Virus record (IMG/VR): IMGVR_UViG_3300025889_010712
Span: 1-41,744 of that record
Strand: one strand, 5' to 3'
DNA length: 41,744 nt
Source: a virus
Positions 25,058 to 33,511 of this stretch are shown here, in pieces. The notes under the pieces were generated by a model, which saw only the letters and a program-made list of their open reading frames with translations, was not told the DNA's origin and searched no databases. A program made the translations under genes and the position numbers. How positions within the stretch are numbered: position 1 is the stretch's first letter; every line of letters starts with the position of its first letter.

Positions 25058-28000
25058 ATGGCTAGAACACCAAAACGTGTTATAGAACGAAATTTATTAA
25101 AAGTTCCCGTTCTTATAGAAGATACGGTTTCCTATTCAAAATATTTTGAAGTTTCTAGATTAAATCCAAACTTTCATGCAGGTAAGAATGGATTTTTAAT
25201 TCGCGGAACTCAATATTTGAAACAGGGTTCTACTATTCAAATAGAAGTATTGGATAGATATGGAAAACCAATATATTCAAACATTGTTGCTAATTATTCT
25301 GAGGGCGACGCGCGTCTTGTTTCAGTAGAAGTCACTCAAAAAACAAGAAAGGGCCCCGGAAAACTTGTTGTGGTTGGAACCGCGACAACGTATGAGAATG
25401 GAACTTCAATACCTGTTGCTCAACAGAATAGTCCTAATGTTCGTTGGATATTTCCAATTGATATTGACCCTTCACGAAAGAATATCAGCAAATTAATATT
25501 ACAAAATACCCCCGAGCAAATATTAAATAATTTTTCTGTAACTAGAACAGATTATAACACCACAAGTAGAACCGACACAACTGTAACTAATACTACATAT
25601 ACCGCCTCTTTGGATTATGACTTTGAAGGTCATAGGTCAGACGGTTACGCTATTACAATGGTGGATAGTAGTGGTAATGCAATACCATTTTTTAGTGATA
25701 TAAACACAGATGGATACTTTACTGGGTCAATATATAAAAGAGAAATTCGTAATTTATATGATACTGGAGTTTTAGTCCCAGATTCACAAAGCGTTGTTTT
25801 AGATTATGTAACTGCTAGTGTATACACACCTCTATTTAAAACCCTAAACGAAACATTAGCAATCACCGAAAAGTCAATTAAGTTTAATAACGGTGATGAT
25901 TATTTAAATCCACTATTGTATTCTGGGTCATATTCCAGAGTTGTAACCTCAGATGACTTGGGTGGCAATCTTGTCAGAAAATTGGAAGAAGAAATTACAT
26001 CTAGTGTAACATTTCAATACCCAACAGAAACACTGACGACTTCTGCTAATAATTCTTCCATTCTAAACTTTAGAATTCCCTATACAACTACTCATACGGG
26101 TGAGATTGCCAAGGTTAGAATTAATGCAAAAGAAGCGAATCCAGAAATTACTTCTTGGCAATTATTAACAGAATTCACACCAGGCGAACGAAACATTCTT
26201 ATTACCGATTCAAATACAGGAAATGTTTCTGTTGGTAGATTTCTACAAAATTCAACTCTTCAAGACCATTGGCAAGCGGGACTTCTTGATATTACAGATT
26301 ACGAAAATAGTGAATCTGTTTCTAATCCAAGAACCTTGGTCACCTCTTCTGCAGAAATATTAGAGGGATTTTACGTTGACCACACATCTAGTGCTGTGCC
26401 ATATTTCTTTGGAACAAAAGATTACTATCAATTATACAAGGGTGTGGAGTATACATTAAAGTATGACGCAGTATATAATCCCAGTTATGTATCAAGTTCA
26501 ACCACATATTCTACAACAGATGTAGGTTCACTTAAGGCATATCTAACAAGAATTGGAAGTGATGCAGAATCAAGAGCGAGTTCATCTGTAGTCATTGCTA
26601 CAAAAAACGGAGTAACGAATACCTACGGGTTGTTGGTAGATGAGGTCACCACAAAAGACAACGATAAAGCATTATATGAAAGACAAGTAAACTTTACCCC
26701 TGAACGAGATGGTGTTGCTTATCTTCGCTTCATCGTTGACAATGGTTTCTGGAATTTTAGTAACTTTGTAATCACCCCCTCGGTTGAATATGGATACAAC
26801 CCCGACGAAATCGTGGTTTATGCAGAAGATACAATTATAAAAGCAACAAGTTATTTGTTTAAAATAGAATTTATCGGGTGGGATGGCCAACAAACAGATG
26901 AATTTGTTAGTGATATCATAGAAATTCCAGAAAAAATTACTGGTGAAGCCGGTGTGGTAGTATTATTTGAATTAAACCCACCCACGCAGGCAATTTGTAG
27001 AGATACTGGTGATGCGATTTCAGACCCGATTCCAGATATTACTGTAACTGGATTTGAAAATGAAGGATTGTTGGCATATAATGCCGCAACTCCTGTCGGA
27101 GCCGGATATTTTAAAATTACAAATGTATATGGTATTCCAACTTCTTCTGGGGGTGTGACATGGGATTCCTCTGGTTCAATTTCAATTGATTATACTAAAG
27201 TCACACCAACCTCCAGTGCCACCTTTACGGGATATGTTGATATAGAATTCACTGCTTCTACTGGAGTTTCTGGTTCTAGAACTAGGTCATTTACATTAAC
27301 CAAACAAAATTGTTATGACCCATGTAGTGCTGTTTATGTTGACATATATCCGTCTTCTCAATTAGTATCACGAAGTGCTGATTTAACGATTGAACAACCA
27401 ATAGATTTTAGAACAGACGTAATTCAGGATTCTGACGCATTTACTTATGATTCAAATCCGTCTTTACCTTCTAACAAGACATTTCAATTCTTGACATTAC
27501 ACCAAACCAACACCTCGTCATTGAGTAGTATTACTGACAACGGTGATGGAACCATAACCCCCGCAGTTCCAAATGATATCAATCCATCAAATGTTTATGT
27601 TGATGTTAAATATAAAAATAATTGTGGACAAACAGGAATAGTTGCGGTTACTCATTCTATCCAAACAGTTCTAGACGGTGACCCCGGCCCCGGATTGGTG
27701 TTTAGAGGATTATGGACGGGTTCGGCTGAATACACATATAGTAGTGAAAACAGTAGACGAGATGTTGTACTTTGGAGTGGTTCGGGTGAGTTGCCAAACG
27801 TGGAAATAAATGGATATTATGCCGCGTTACAAACCAATACCAATCAACAACCAACATCTGGGTCAACAGACACATATTGGGAATTTTTGGGAGTGGAGGA
27901 CTTCTTTGTTGCTGCTAAGTTTGCAATTTTCCAAGAATCTTATGTGTATAATACCATTAATGTTGGTACAAATACAGATGTTCCAGAGGCAAATATTACA

Positions 28001-29275
28001 ATTTATGGTGGTAGTAATTATCCATATATCTCTATAGGCCAAACTAGTGGTCAGGCTTATTCAAGTGGTGGAATTTGGTTGGGCAAAGATGAAATTGATG
28101 AACAATATAAGCTTTCTCTGTCGGGGTCATATAATAGTACAGGAAGTGGACTTTTCTTTGATGGACAAGAACTAACAATTTCTGGGTCAATTCAAGCTCA
28201 ATCGGGAGATTTTACAGGAACGGTTAATGTTGGAAATAAAGTATTCATCGGTCCATCCGCCACAACGAATGCATTAGGGTCTAGTTTCTTTGCCAGTGAA
28301 TCAGTAACCCGTGATTTAAGCTATAGCGGTGGCGCAACAACTTCAATTCCAATAACAGATATTGTTAATTTTACAGCTATTACTTCCATAACCGCAAATC
28401 AACTTTATACGTTTGAAATAAATTTTGACGATATACAAACTGATTGGACAGTAACAGGAGGTTCTCCGGTAGTAGATGCAACACAATTTACAGAAATTAA
28501 TGTTTTGTTTATATCTGGTTCTACTATAACAAAATCAGAAAATATATTTAGTGGATTGTGGTCTTCTGGTGATGTATTACCATCAAAAACAATTTATTAT
28601 ACTCCCACATTCTCAGATGACCTGACTATACGACTTCAGTATACGGGGTCATTGGAAAATGAAAATCTCGATGACTTTGTGCCCGCCACCCAGACATTAT
28701 TTAGCGCATCTTACACAGCTAGTGCGTTAGATACCAGTGTTGCTATTCGTGGTGATGGAATTTTTATTGACCAAGGATACGGAGCGGTGAATATTCTTGA
28801 ATTGATAGACCCAACTGCAGCTACACCTTCGTCATTACAACAAGTAACAAATGTTGGGTCTTCTACCACCAATGCAATAACAATTGTAAATGGTACTAAT
28901 TCAACTTCTACAACAACAGGCGCATTAATTGTTTCCGGCGGAATTGGGATTGGGGGAGATGGATATGCAAACGATTGGATAGCTACTTCCGACATACGAC
29001 TCAAAAATGTAGAAAGTTATGTATCGGGGGGACTAATTATGGTAAATAACCTAACGCCAATACGATATACATGGGCAGATGGTAGGGATGCTAAAACGCA
29101 CATTGGATTTTCTGCTCAAGACGTTCTTAATTATGTTCCCGAGGCGGTTTACGGGTCGGAACAGGAACATTATGGCATATCATATGGAAAATTGGTGCCG
29201 GTTTTGGTTGATGCTATTAAAGAATTGACCACTCGTATAGAACAATTGGAAAAACAACTGGAAGATAAAGAATAA
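25058..29275 (+). CDS. Tail fibre/adhesin with C-terminal endosialidase-type chaperone
   Basis: 1405 residues. The N-terminal 600 residues are beta-rich domains without enzymatic motifs, probably the virion-attached part (VIERNLLKVPVLIEDTV start). Residues of roughly 640-860 contain Ig-like segments with Cys pairs. The C-terminal 95 residues form a Peptidase_S74 intramolecular chaperone: ATSDIRLKN (S1311), THIGFSAQDVLNYVPEAV, ISYGKLVPVLVDAIKEL and a terminal coiled coil. In this family the chaperone drives trimer folding and cleaves itself off at the conserved Ser. The gene follows a 44-base gap with a TATAAATA box just upstream; TTAGGG is a modest ribosome-binding site. Its stop overlaps the next start (TAATG). 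It is probably a trimeric host-recognition fibre. Confidence 0.85.
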   Translation: MARTPKRVIERNLLKVPVLIEDTVSYSKYFEVSRLNPNFHAGKNGFLIRGTQYLKQGSTIQIEVLDRYGKPIYSNIVANYSEGDARLVSVEVTQKTRKGPGKLVVVGTATTYENGTSIPVAQQNSPNVRWIFPIDIDPSRKNISKLILQNTPEQILNNFSVTRTDYNTTSRTDTTVTNTTYTASLDYDFEGHRSDGYAITMVDSSGNAIPFFSDINTDGYFTGSIYKREIRNLYDTGVLVPDSQSVVLDYVTASVYTPLFKTLNETLAITEKSIKFNNGDDYLNPLLYSGSYSRVVTSDDLGGNLVRKLEEEITSSVTFQYPTETLTTSANNSSILNFRIPYTTTHTGEIAKVRINAKEANPEITSWQLLTEFTPGERNILITDSNTGNVSVGRFLQNSTLQDHWQAGLLDITDYENSESVSNPRTLVTSSAEILEGFYVDHTSSAVPYFFGTKDYYQLYKGVEYTLKYDAVYNPSYVSSSTTYSTTDVGSLKAYLTRIGSDAESRASSSVVIATKNGVTNTYGLLVDEVTTKDNDKALYERQVNFTPERDGVAYLRFIVDNGFWNFSNFVITPSVEYGYNPDEIVVYAEDTIIKATSYLFKIEFIGWDGQQTDEFVSDIIEIPEKITGEAGVVVLFELNPPTQAICRDTGDAISDPIPDITVTGFENEGLLAYNAATPVGAGYFKITNVYGIPTSSGGVTWDSSGSISIDYTKVTPTSSATFTGYVDIEFTASTGVSGSRTRSFTLTKQNCYDPCSAVYVDIYPSSQLVSRSADLTIEQPIDFRTDVIQDSDAFTYDSNPSLPSNKTFQFLTLHQTNTSSLSSITDNGDGTITPAVPNDINPSNVYVDVKYKNNCGQTGIVAVTHSIQTVLDGDPGPGLVFRGLWTGSAEYTYSSENSRRDVVLWSGSGELPNVEINGYYAALQTNTNQQPTSGSTDTYWEFLGVEDFFVAAKFAIFQESYVYNTINVGTNTDVPEANITIYGGSNYPYISIGQTSGQAYSSGGIWLGKDEIDEQYKLSLSGSYNSTGSGLFFDGQELTISGSIQAQSGDFTGTVNVGNKVFIGPSATTNALGSSFFASESVTRDLSYSGGATTSIPITDIVNFTAITSITANQLYTFEINFDDIQTDWTVTGGSPVVDATQFTEINVLFISGSTITKSENIFSGLWSSGDVLPSKTIYYTPTFSDDLTIRLQYTGSLENENLDDFVPATQTLFSASYTASALDTSVAIRGDGIFIDQGYGAVNILELIDPTAATPSSLQQVTNVGSSTTNAITIVNGTNSTSTTTGALIVSGGIGIGGDGYANDWIATSDIRLKNVESYVSGGLIMVNNLTPIRYTWADGRDAKTHIGFSAQDVLNYVPEAVYGSEQEHYGISYGKLVPVLVDAIKELTTRIEQLEKQLEDKE

Positions 29276-31506
29276 TGGCTGACTACGAAGGTTCATTTAG
29301 TGGTTCGTTTACTGGTTCGTATGATATTTCAACGAATACAAACGAATATACCGGCGCCACATATGGATATGTGTTGCATCAACGTAGTGGCGTTGGTTAT
29401 GCCGAAAAAATATCATTAAGTAATTTTTTTAGAAATTGGCTAGGTTCTGAAAGTGGTTCTGCTGGTATTCAAGATTATAATGCCAACGGATATATTAATG
29501 ATAGTGACCGCATACTGATACGTTCTGGTTCATATGTGGGGTCTGCATTTACACCTATTATAAAAACCGCTACAATTTCCAATTTATTCGGTGGATATTC
29601 TAATAACGCATCACTAAGAAATACATTTGTATATGCCAGAGGTGTGGGAAGAAACACAGAAACTATAACATCTGTATCATCATCAATGGTATTGACCATC
29701 GGAGGTAAGGTCATATATGATAATGGCATATCTCCGGGTAATCAAAAAGGATTAACATTAACAATTGTAGATGGCAATAATTTTGATGTAGTTGCAACCA
29801 CTAGATATAATACAGTAGATTCTACCGCCGAATCTACTACATTGGCATCTGCGATAAACAATATTAAAACCACCGAATTTGGTATTATTACTTCTCTGGG
29901 CTACTGGGAAGTTAATATTAATGATGATTTAAGAACGGCCGCAATGAAAGTCGGCCTAACCAAACTGGGTGGATATAATTCAAGTGATTCTGGGTCCGCA
30001 TATTCTGCCGTTTTCTATGGAACAAGTGGAAGTGCTGGTGTTGGGGATTCACTTGAACGATTGGTGTCGTATAGATTTACAACGGGGTCTGAAGATGATA
30101 TCCCAACATCTACAATCACAACCAGAATTCAATCAAACGGACAGGGCCCTTATCCATTTATAAACATTTCTGATGCTTCATCAACAAATGCACTATATGC
30201 ATTTAACGCAAATACCGCCTCAGTTCTAACTCCGGCTCTCTTTGTGGATAGTGAAGGAAATATTAGTGCATCTGGTATAATATCTGCCAGTAGCTTTGTT
30301 GGTTCTGGAATTGGTGGCGGTGGTGCCGGTGGTCCATTTTATGAAACTGGGTCATTTTGGGCAACTACGAATGAAATTCAAATAACTGGGTCGTTAAAAG
30401 TAACAAGTGACAGTATAATCAATACATTAACGATAGGAACGGGTTCGGGAGATAGTACAAACAACACCGCATTAGGATATCAAACTCTTTTGGTCAACGA
30501 TACTGGCGTTGGAAATACCGCCTTGGGTTATCGTGCACTTTATAGTAATATAGATGGATATTATAATACTGCCGTCGGATATAGAGCATTATTATCAAAC
30601 GCTCACCCGTGGGCCACTGATAATACTGCGGTTGGATTCGAAACGTTAAGAAACAATACATCCGGGTCAGGAAATACCGCCATCGGCGGTGAGTCGTTGA
30701 GCTATAATACAATCGGAGCCTATAACAGCGCTATTGGATATTGGGCGATGATTAATAATCGTGTTGGAGACAATAATGTCGGCATAGGTGTCCAGGCAAT
30801 GTATGAAAATAGGTCTGGGAGTAATAATGTTGCTATAGGTAACGATGTATTTTATGACATGAGAGACGCAACTACCAATAGTAATAATACTATTATTGGC
30901 TACAATACAGGCAGGGGTATTGTAACTGGTAGTGCTAATACAATTATTGGAGCACAGGTAACGGGTCTTCCGACTAGTTTAAGCAACACAATCATTATTG
31001 CAGACGGTCAAGGTAATTATGGTTTGTATATTAGCTCTAGCAGAAATGCACAATTCTATGGCGATGTTGTAACGAGTGGTGATGTAACCGCTAGTGCCTT
31101 TATTGGTGACGGTTCTCAAATAACAGGGGTGGTCAGTTCCTCATATGCTGTAACTGCTTCATACGTAGATGGTGCTTCTATTACAGGTGTGGTCAGTTCT
31201 TCATACGCAGAAACCGCATCCCATGTTGATAATAGTTTTCTTGAGTTAAATGATACCCCAACAACATACACTGGTTCTGGTGGATATTTATTAACGGTAG
31301 ATTTAAGTGAAAATAGTGTAACTTTTACCAACGAAATTGGAATTGATGAATTAATCTTAGAAGCTACCACCGCACCAACCTCAGTAGCATCAGACTCAGT
31401 TTCAATGTATGTGACGGCTACAGGAACAACTCCAAATCGTGAAGTTGCATATAAAATTAAAAATGAATTAGGTCAAGAAATTATAATTTCGAGCATATTA
31501 GTATGA
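29275..31506 (+). CDS. Tail-fibre-like protein with YadA-type head repeats
   Basis: 743 residues. Residues 1-330 are Ser/Gly/Thr-rich beta sequence beginning YEGSFSGSFTGSYD. A GIGGGGAGG glycine hinge lies near 344-352. Residues of about 397-580 contain about eleven repeats of the NTALGYRAL...N type, the pattern of trimeric autotransporter adhesin (YadA-like) head domains, which form left-handed beta-rolls. The C-terminal part repeats GDGSQITGVVSSSYA-like segments and ends in ELGQEIIISSILV. No chaperone domain is visible, so trimerisation must come from elsewhere. It overlaps both neighbours by one to four bases. Likely a secondary adhesin or fibre part. Confidence 0.8.
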   Translation: MADYEGSFSGSFTGSYDISTNTNEYTGATYGYVLHQRSGVGYAEKISLSNFFRNWLGSESGSAGIQDYNANGYINDSDRILIRSGSYVGSAFTPIIKTATISNLFGGYSNNASLRNTFVYARGVGRNTETITSVSSSMVLTIGGKVIYDNGISPGNQKGLTLTIVDGNNFDVVATTRYNTVDSTAESTTLASAINNIKTTEFGIITSLGYWEVNINDDLRTAAMKVGLTKLGGYNSSDSGSAYSAVFYGTSGSAGVGDSLERLVSYRFTTGSEDDIPTSTITTRIQSNGQGPYPFINISDASSTNALYAFNANTASVLTPALFVDSEGNISASGIISASSFVGSGIGGGGAGGPFYETGSFWATTNEIQITGSLKVTSDSIINTLTIGTGSGDSTNNTALGYQTLLVNDTGVGNTALGYRALYSNIDGYYNTAVGYRALLSNAHPWATDNTAVGFETLRNNTSGSGNTAIGGESLSYNTIGAYNSAIGYWAMINNRVGDNNVGIGVQAMYENRSGSNNVAIGNDVFYDMRDATTNSNNTIIGYNTGRGIVTGSANTIIGAQVTGLPTSLSNTIIIADGQGNYGLYISSSRNAQFYGDVVTSGDVTASAFIGDGSQITGVVSSSYAVTASYVDGASITGVVSSSYAETASHVDNSFLELNDTPTTYTGSGGYLLTVDLSENSVTFTNEIGIDELILEATTAPTSVASDSVSMYVTATGTTPNREVAYKIKNELGQEIIISSILV
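30463..31017 (+). repeat. Tandem YadA-head-like coding repeats (about 11 units)
   Basis: Units of 16-20 residues begin with N-[TSV]-[AVIG]-x-G, for example NTALGYQTL, NTALGYRAL, NTAVGYRAL, NTAVGFETL, NTAIGGESL, NSAIGYWAM, NVGIGVQAM, NVAIGNDVF, and NTIIG or NTIII for the last ones. The repeats are diverged at DNA level, so the array is old rather than newly expanded. Confidence 0.8.
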
Positions 31507-33296
31507 GTATATTAAGAGTCAAGGGAACAGGTGTTATAGCAAGAACCGCCGAGCCATATACCTATGAAGAAGAATGGGTAAGACCTAGTGATTGGTTAGA
31601 TTTACCCACGATAAATGATTCTGAAGATAAGGTAGTTGGATTGTTTGCTGTATTTGATGACGAATCAAATTTCGTTGCCGTACGATTTCAAGGAAATTAT
31701 ACAGTTGATTGGGGAGACGGAACATCAGAAAATGTTAATAGTAATGTTACAGCACAACATTTATACGACTTCAATGATGCTAACTTAGATGGAACATTAA
31801 CTTCTAGAGGATATAAACAAGCAATAATAACAATAACTCCCAACGGTGGAACATTAACCAGTTGTGAACTTCAAATAGACCATTCCGGTCTTAGTGCTCT
31901 TTCAATAAACCATATAGTTAATTGGTTAGATATTCAAATAACAGGTACAAATTGGACGAATATGACCGTTGGTGGAACCACCTCCCAGTTAAGACTATGT
32001 GAAAGAGTTTATATTCATTCTATTGGGACAGAAAACAATCTAACTAATTTTTTTAGAGGTATGATGAGACTTAGGGAAATTAATTATTTTGATGTGTCAG
32101 GTGTAGTTAATACTACTAGTATGTTTCAAGATTGCACAAGTATAGCAAAAATACCAGAATATAATTTTTCGTCAAATTTGACAGCCGCGAATACTATGTT
32201 TTATAATTGTTTTTGTTTACAATCTATACATTTATTTGATACATCAAATGTTAGTAATTTTACATATATGTTTAATAATTGTAGAAGTCTAACAGAAATT
32301 CCAGATTTTGATACTTCCAATGGCGGGACGGGCGGAACCTCTCTCCTTTATATGTTTCAGGGGTGTTCTAAATTAACAAAGGCACCAAATTTAAATACTT
32401 CAAACGCTGTTAATACAACTAATATGTTCGCCTCTTGTGCCGCTTTAACATCCATTCCATTTTATGATTTGTCTAATGTAATAATTGCAACTAGTATGTT
32501 TCAGAGTTGTTTTGCACTAAGAACAATACCAAATCTTGATTTGTCAAGTGCAACGGCCACATCTAGTATGTTTTATAATTGTTATAATCTACGGTCATTA
32601 CCACCATTAAATATTAGTAATTCTACTAATACAAGTAATATGTTCAGAGGTTGTCATAACCTACGGTCAATTCCAGAAATAGATATTAGTAAATCAACAA
32701 ATACTTCATATATGTTTGACAGTTGCGTTTCTCTTGTATCGTTGCCTGAATTAAATACAAGTAGTTCATTAAACACCAGTTATATGTTTTCTGGTTGTTA
32801 TAGTTTGAAATCTGTTCCAACATTGGATACTAGAAATAGTACAACCATGACTGCTATGTTTCTGAGTTGTTATGCTCTACAAACCATTCAAACAGAATTT
32901 TCGTCATCTAACGTAAACAATATGTCAAGTATGTTTTATAACTGTTATAGTTTAGAAAAATATCCCATAATGGATACGTCAAACGTAACCATTATTACTG
33001 ATATGTTTAGAGCTAATTTTTGTGCAAAAGAAATACCCGCATACGATTTTTCAGGAGTAACAACTGCACCGCCCGCAACTACATTTGATGCACTTGGGGT
33101 TACTAGAATAAAAATGACCGGATTAAACCAAACATTTGATATTCAAGGTATGAGTTTAGGACCAGATGCATTGGACGAGGTTTATACCAATTTACCAACC
33201 GCATCTGCAAAAACAATAACAGTTACAGGTAACTGGGGAGTAAGTTCTGATGACCCAAGTATTGCAACTGCTAAAGGATGGACGGTAGTAGGATGA
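31503..33296 (+). CDS. BspA-like repeat adhesin with PKD-like N-terminal domain
   Basis: 597 residues. Near residues 55-95 YTVDWGDGTSENV has the look of a PKD-type beta-sandwich. From residue 207 there are thirteen 24-28-residue repeats with a MFxxCxxLxxIPxxDTSNxxxxx pattern, the signature of BspA-like leucine-rich surface proteins (DUF285 type). The last unit is degenerate and lacks the Cys in the normal position. A short C-terminal domain (about 525-597) follows. BspA-type proteins mediate surface binding in bacteria; here a host-binding role in the tail is inferred from the fibre-locus setting. It starts at an ATGA overlap and ends at another ATGA overlap, so translation is coupled through the locus. 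Confidence 0.82.
   Translation: MSILRVKGTGVIARTAEPYTYEEEWVRPSDWLDLPTINDSEDKVVGLFAVFDDESNFVAVRFQGNYTVDWGDGTSENVNSNVTAQHLYDFNDANLDGTLTSRGYKQAIITITPNGGTLTSCELQIDHSGLSALSINHIVNWLDIQITGTNWTNMTVGGTTSQLRLCERVYIHSIGTENNLTNFFRGMMRLREINYFDVSGVVNTTSMFQDCTSIAKIPEYNFSSNLTAANTMFYNCFCLQSIHLFDTSNVSNFTYMFNNCRSLTEIPDFDTSNGGTGGTSLLYMFQGCSKLTKAPNLNTSNAVNTTNMFASCAALTSIPFYDLSNVIIATSMFQSCFALRTIPNLDLSSATATSSMFYNCYNLRSLPPLNISNSTNTSNMFRGCHNLRSIPEIDISKSTNTSYMFDSCVSLVSLPELNTSSSLNTSYMFSGCYSLKSVPTLDTRNSTTMTAMFLSCYALQTIQTEFSSSNVNNMSSMFYNCYSLEKYPIMDTSNVTIITDMFRANFCAKEIPAYDFSGVTTAPPATTFDALGVTRIKMTGLNQTFDIQGMSLGPDALDEVYTNLPTASAKTITVTGNWGVSSDDPSIATAKGWTVVG
32121..33074 (+). repeat. Thirteen tandem BspA-like coding repeats (period about 72 bp)
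   Basis: Each unit begins with Met-Phe at a regular spacing: ATG codons at 32121 and at 33003 mark the first and last units. Counted unit lengths are 25, 24, 28, seven of 24, 25 and 24 residues before the final unit. A further degenerate unit (GMMRLREINYFDVSG) may precede the first. Cys at position 5 is present in units 1-12 and missing in unit 13. Confidence 0.88.
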
Positions 33297-33511
33297 TATA
33301 CTCGAACGGATTTTATAAGTTGGAGGGAACCAATCTTATCTTTGGTCCAAACTTTGTTTTAAATAAAGATTACGAACTAAGAAGTAGTTCAAAGGATACG
33401 TATACATATCCTGTTGATGGATGGTATTGGTTTGATTCACTTGAAGAAGCCTGTACTTTTTTAAATTTAGATATTAATGATTATCAACCTGTAGAAGACA
33501 ATGACAATTAA
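33293..33511 (+). CDS. Small hypothetical protein inside the fibre locus
   Basis: 72 residues from ATG 33293, which overlaps the preceding stop as ATGA; an in-frame ATG at 33278 is less likely because it lies inside the upstream gene without a ribosome-binding site. The protein is aromatic and acidic (IYSNGFYKLEGTNLIFGPNF, DGWYWFDSLEEACTFLN, acidic end). Its 3' end overlaps the next fibre gene by 11 bases. It could be a fibre-assembly chaperone such as T4 gp38-like or gp57-like proteins, by position only. Confidence 0.65.
   Translation: MIYSNGFYKLEGTNLIFGPNFVLNKDYELRSSSKDTYTYPVDGWYWFDSLEEACTFLNLDINDYQPVEDNDN

Noticed and set aside
32121-33074. Regular 72-bp periodicity resembling a CRISPR-like or satellite array
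   Set aside because: The DNA units are diverged and the periodicity is explained by BspA-like protein repeats in an open frame; no spacers or palindromic repeats.
33278-33295. Upstream ATG start for the small fibre-locus protein
   Set aside because: ATG 33293 overlaps the upstream stop as ATGA, the arrangement used throughout the window, and is preferred.
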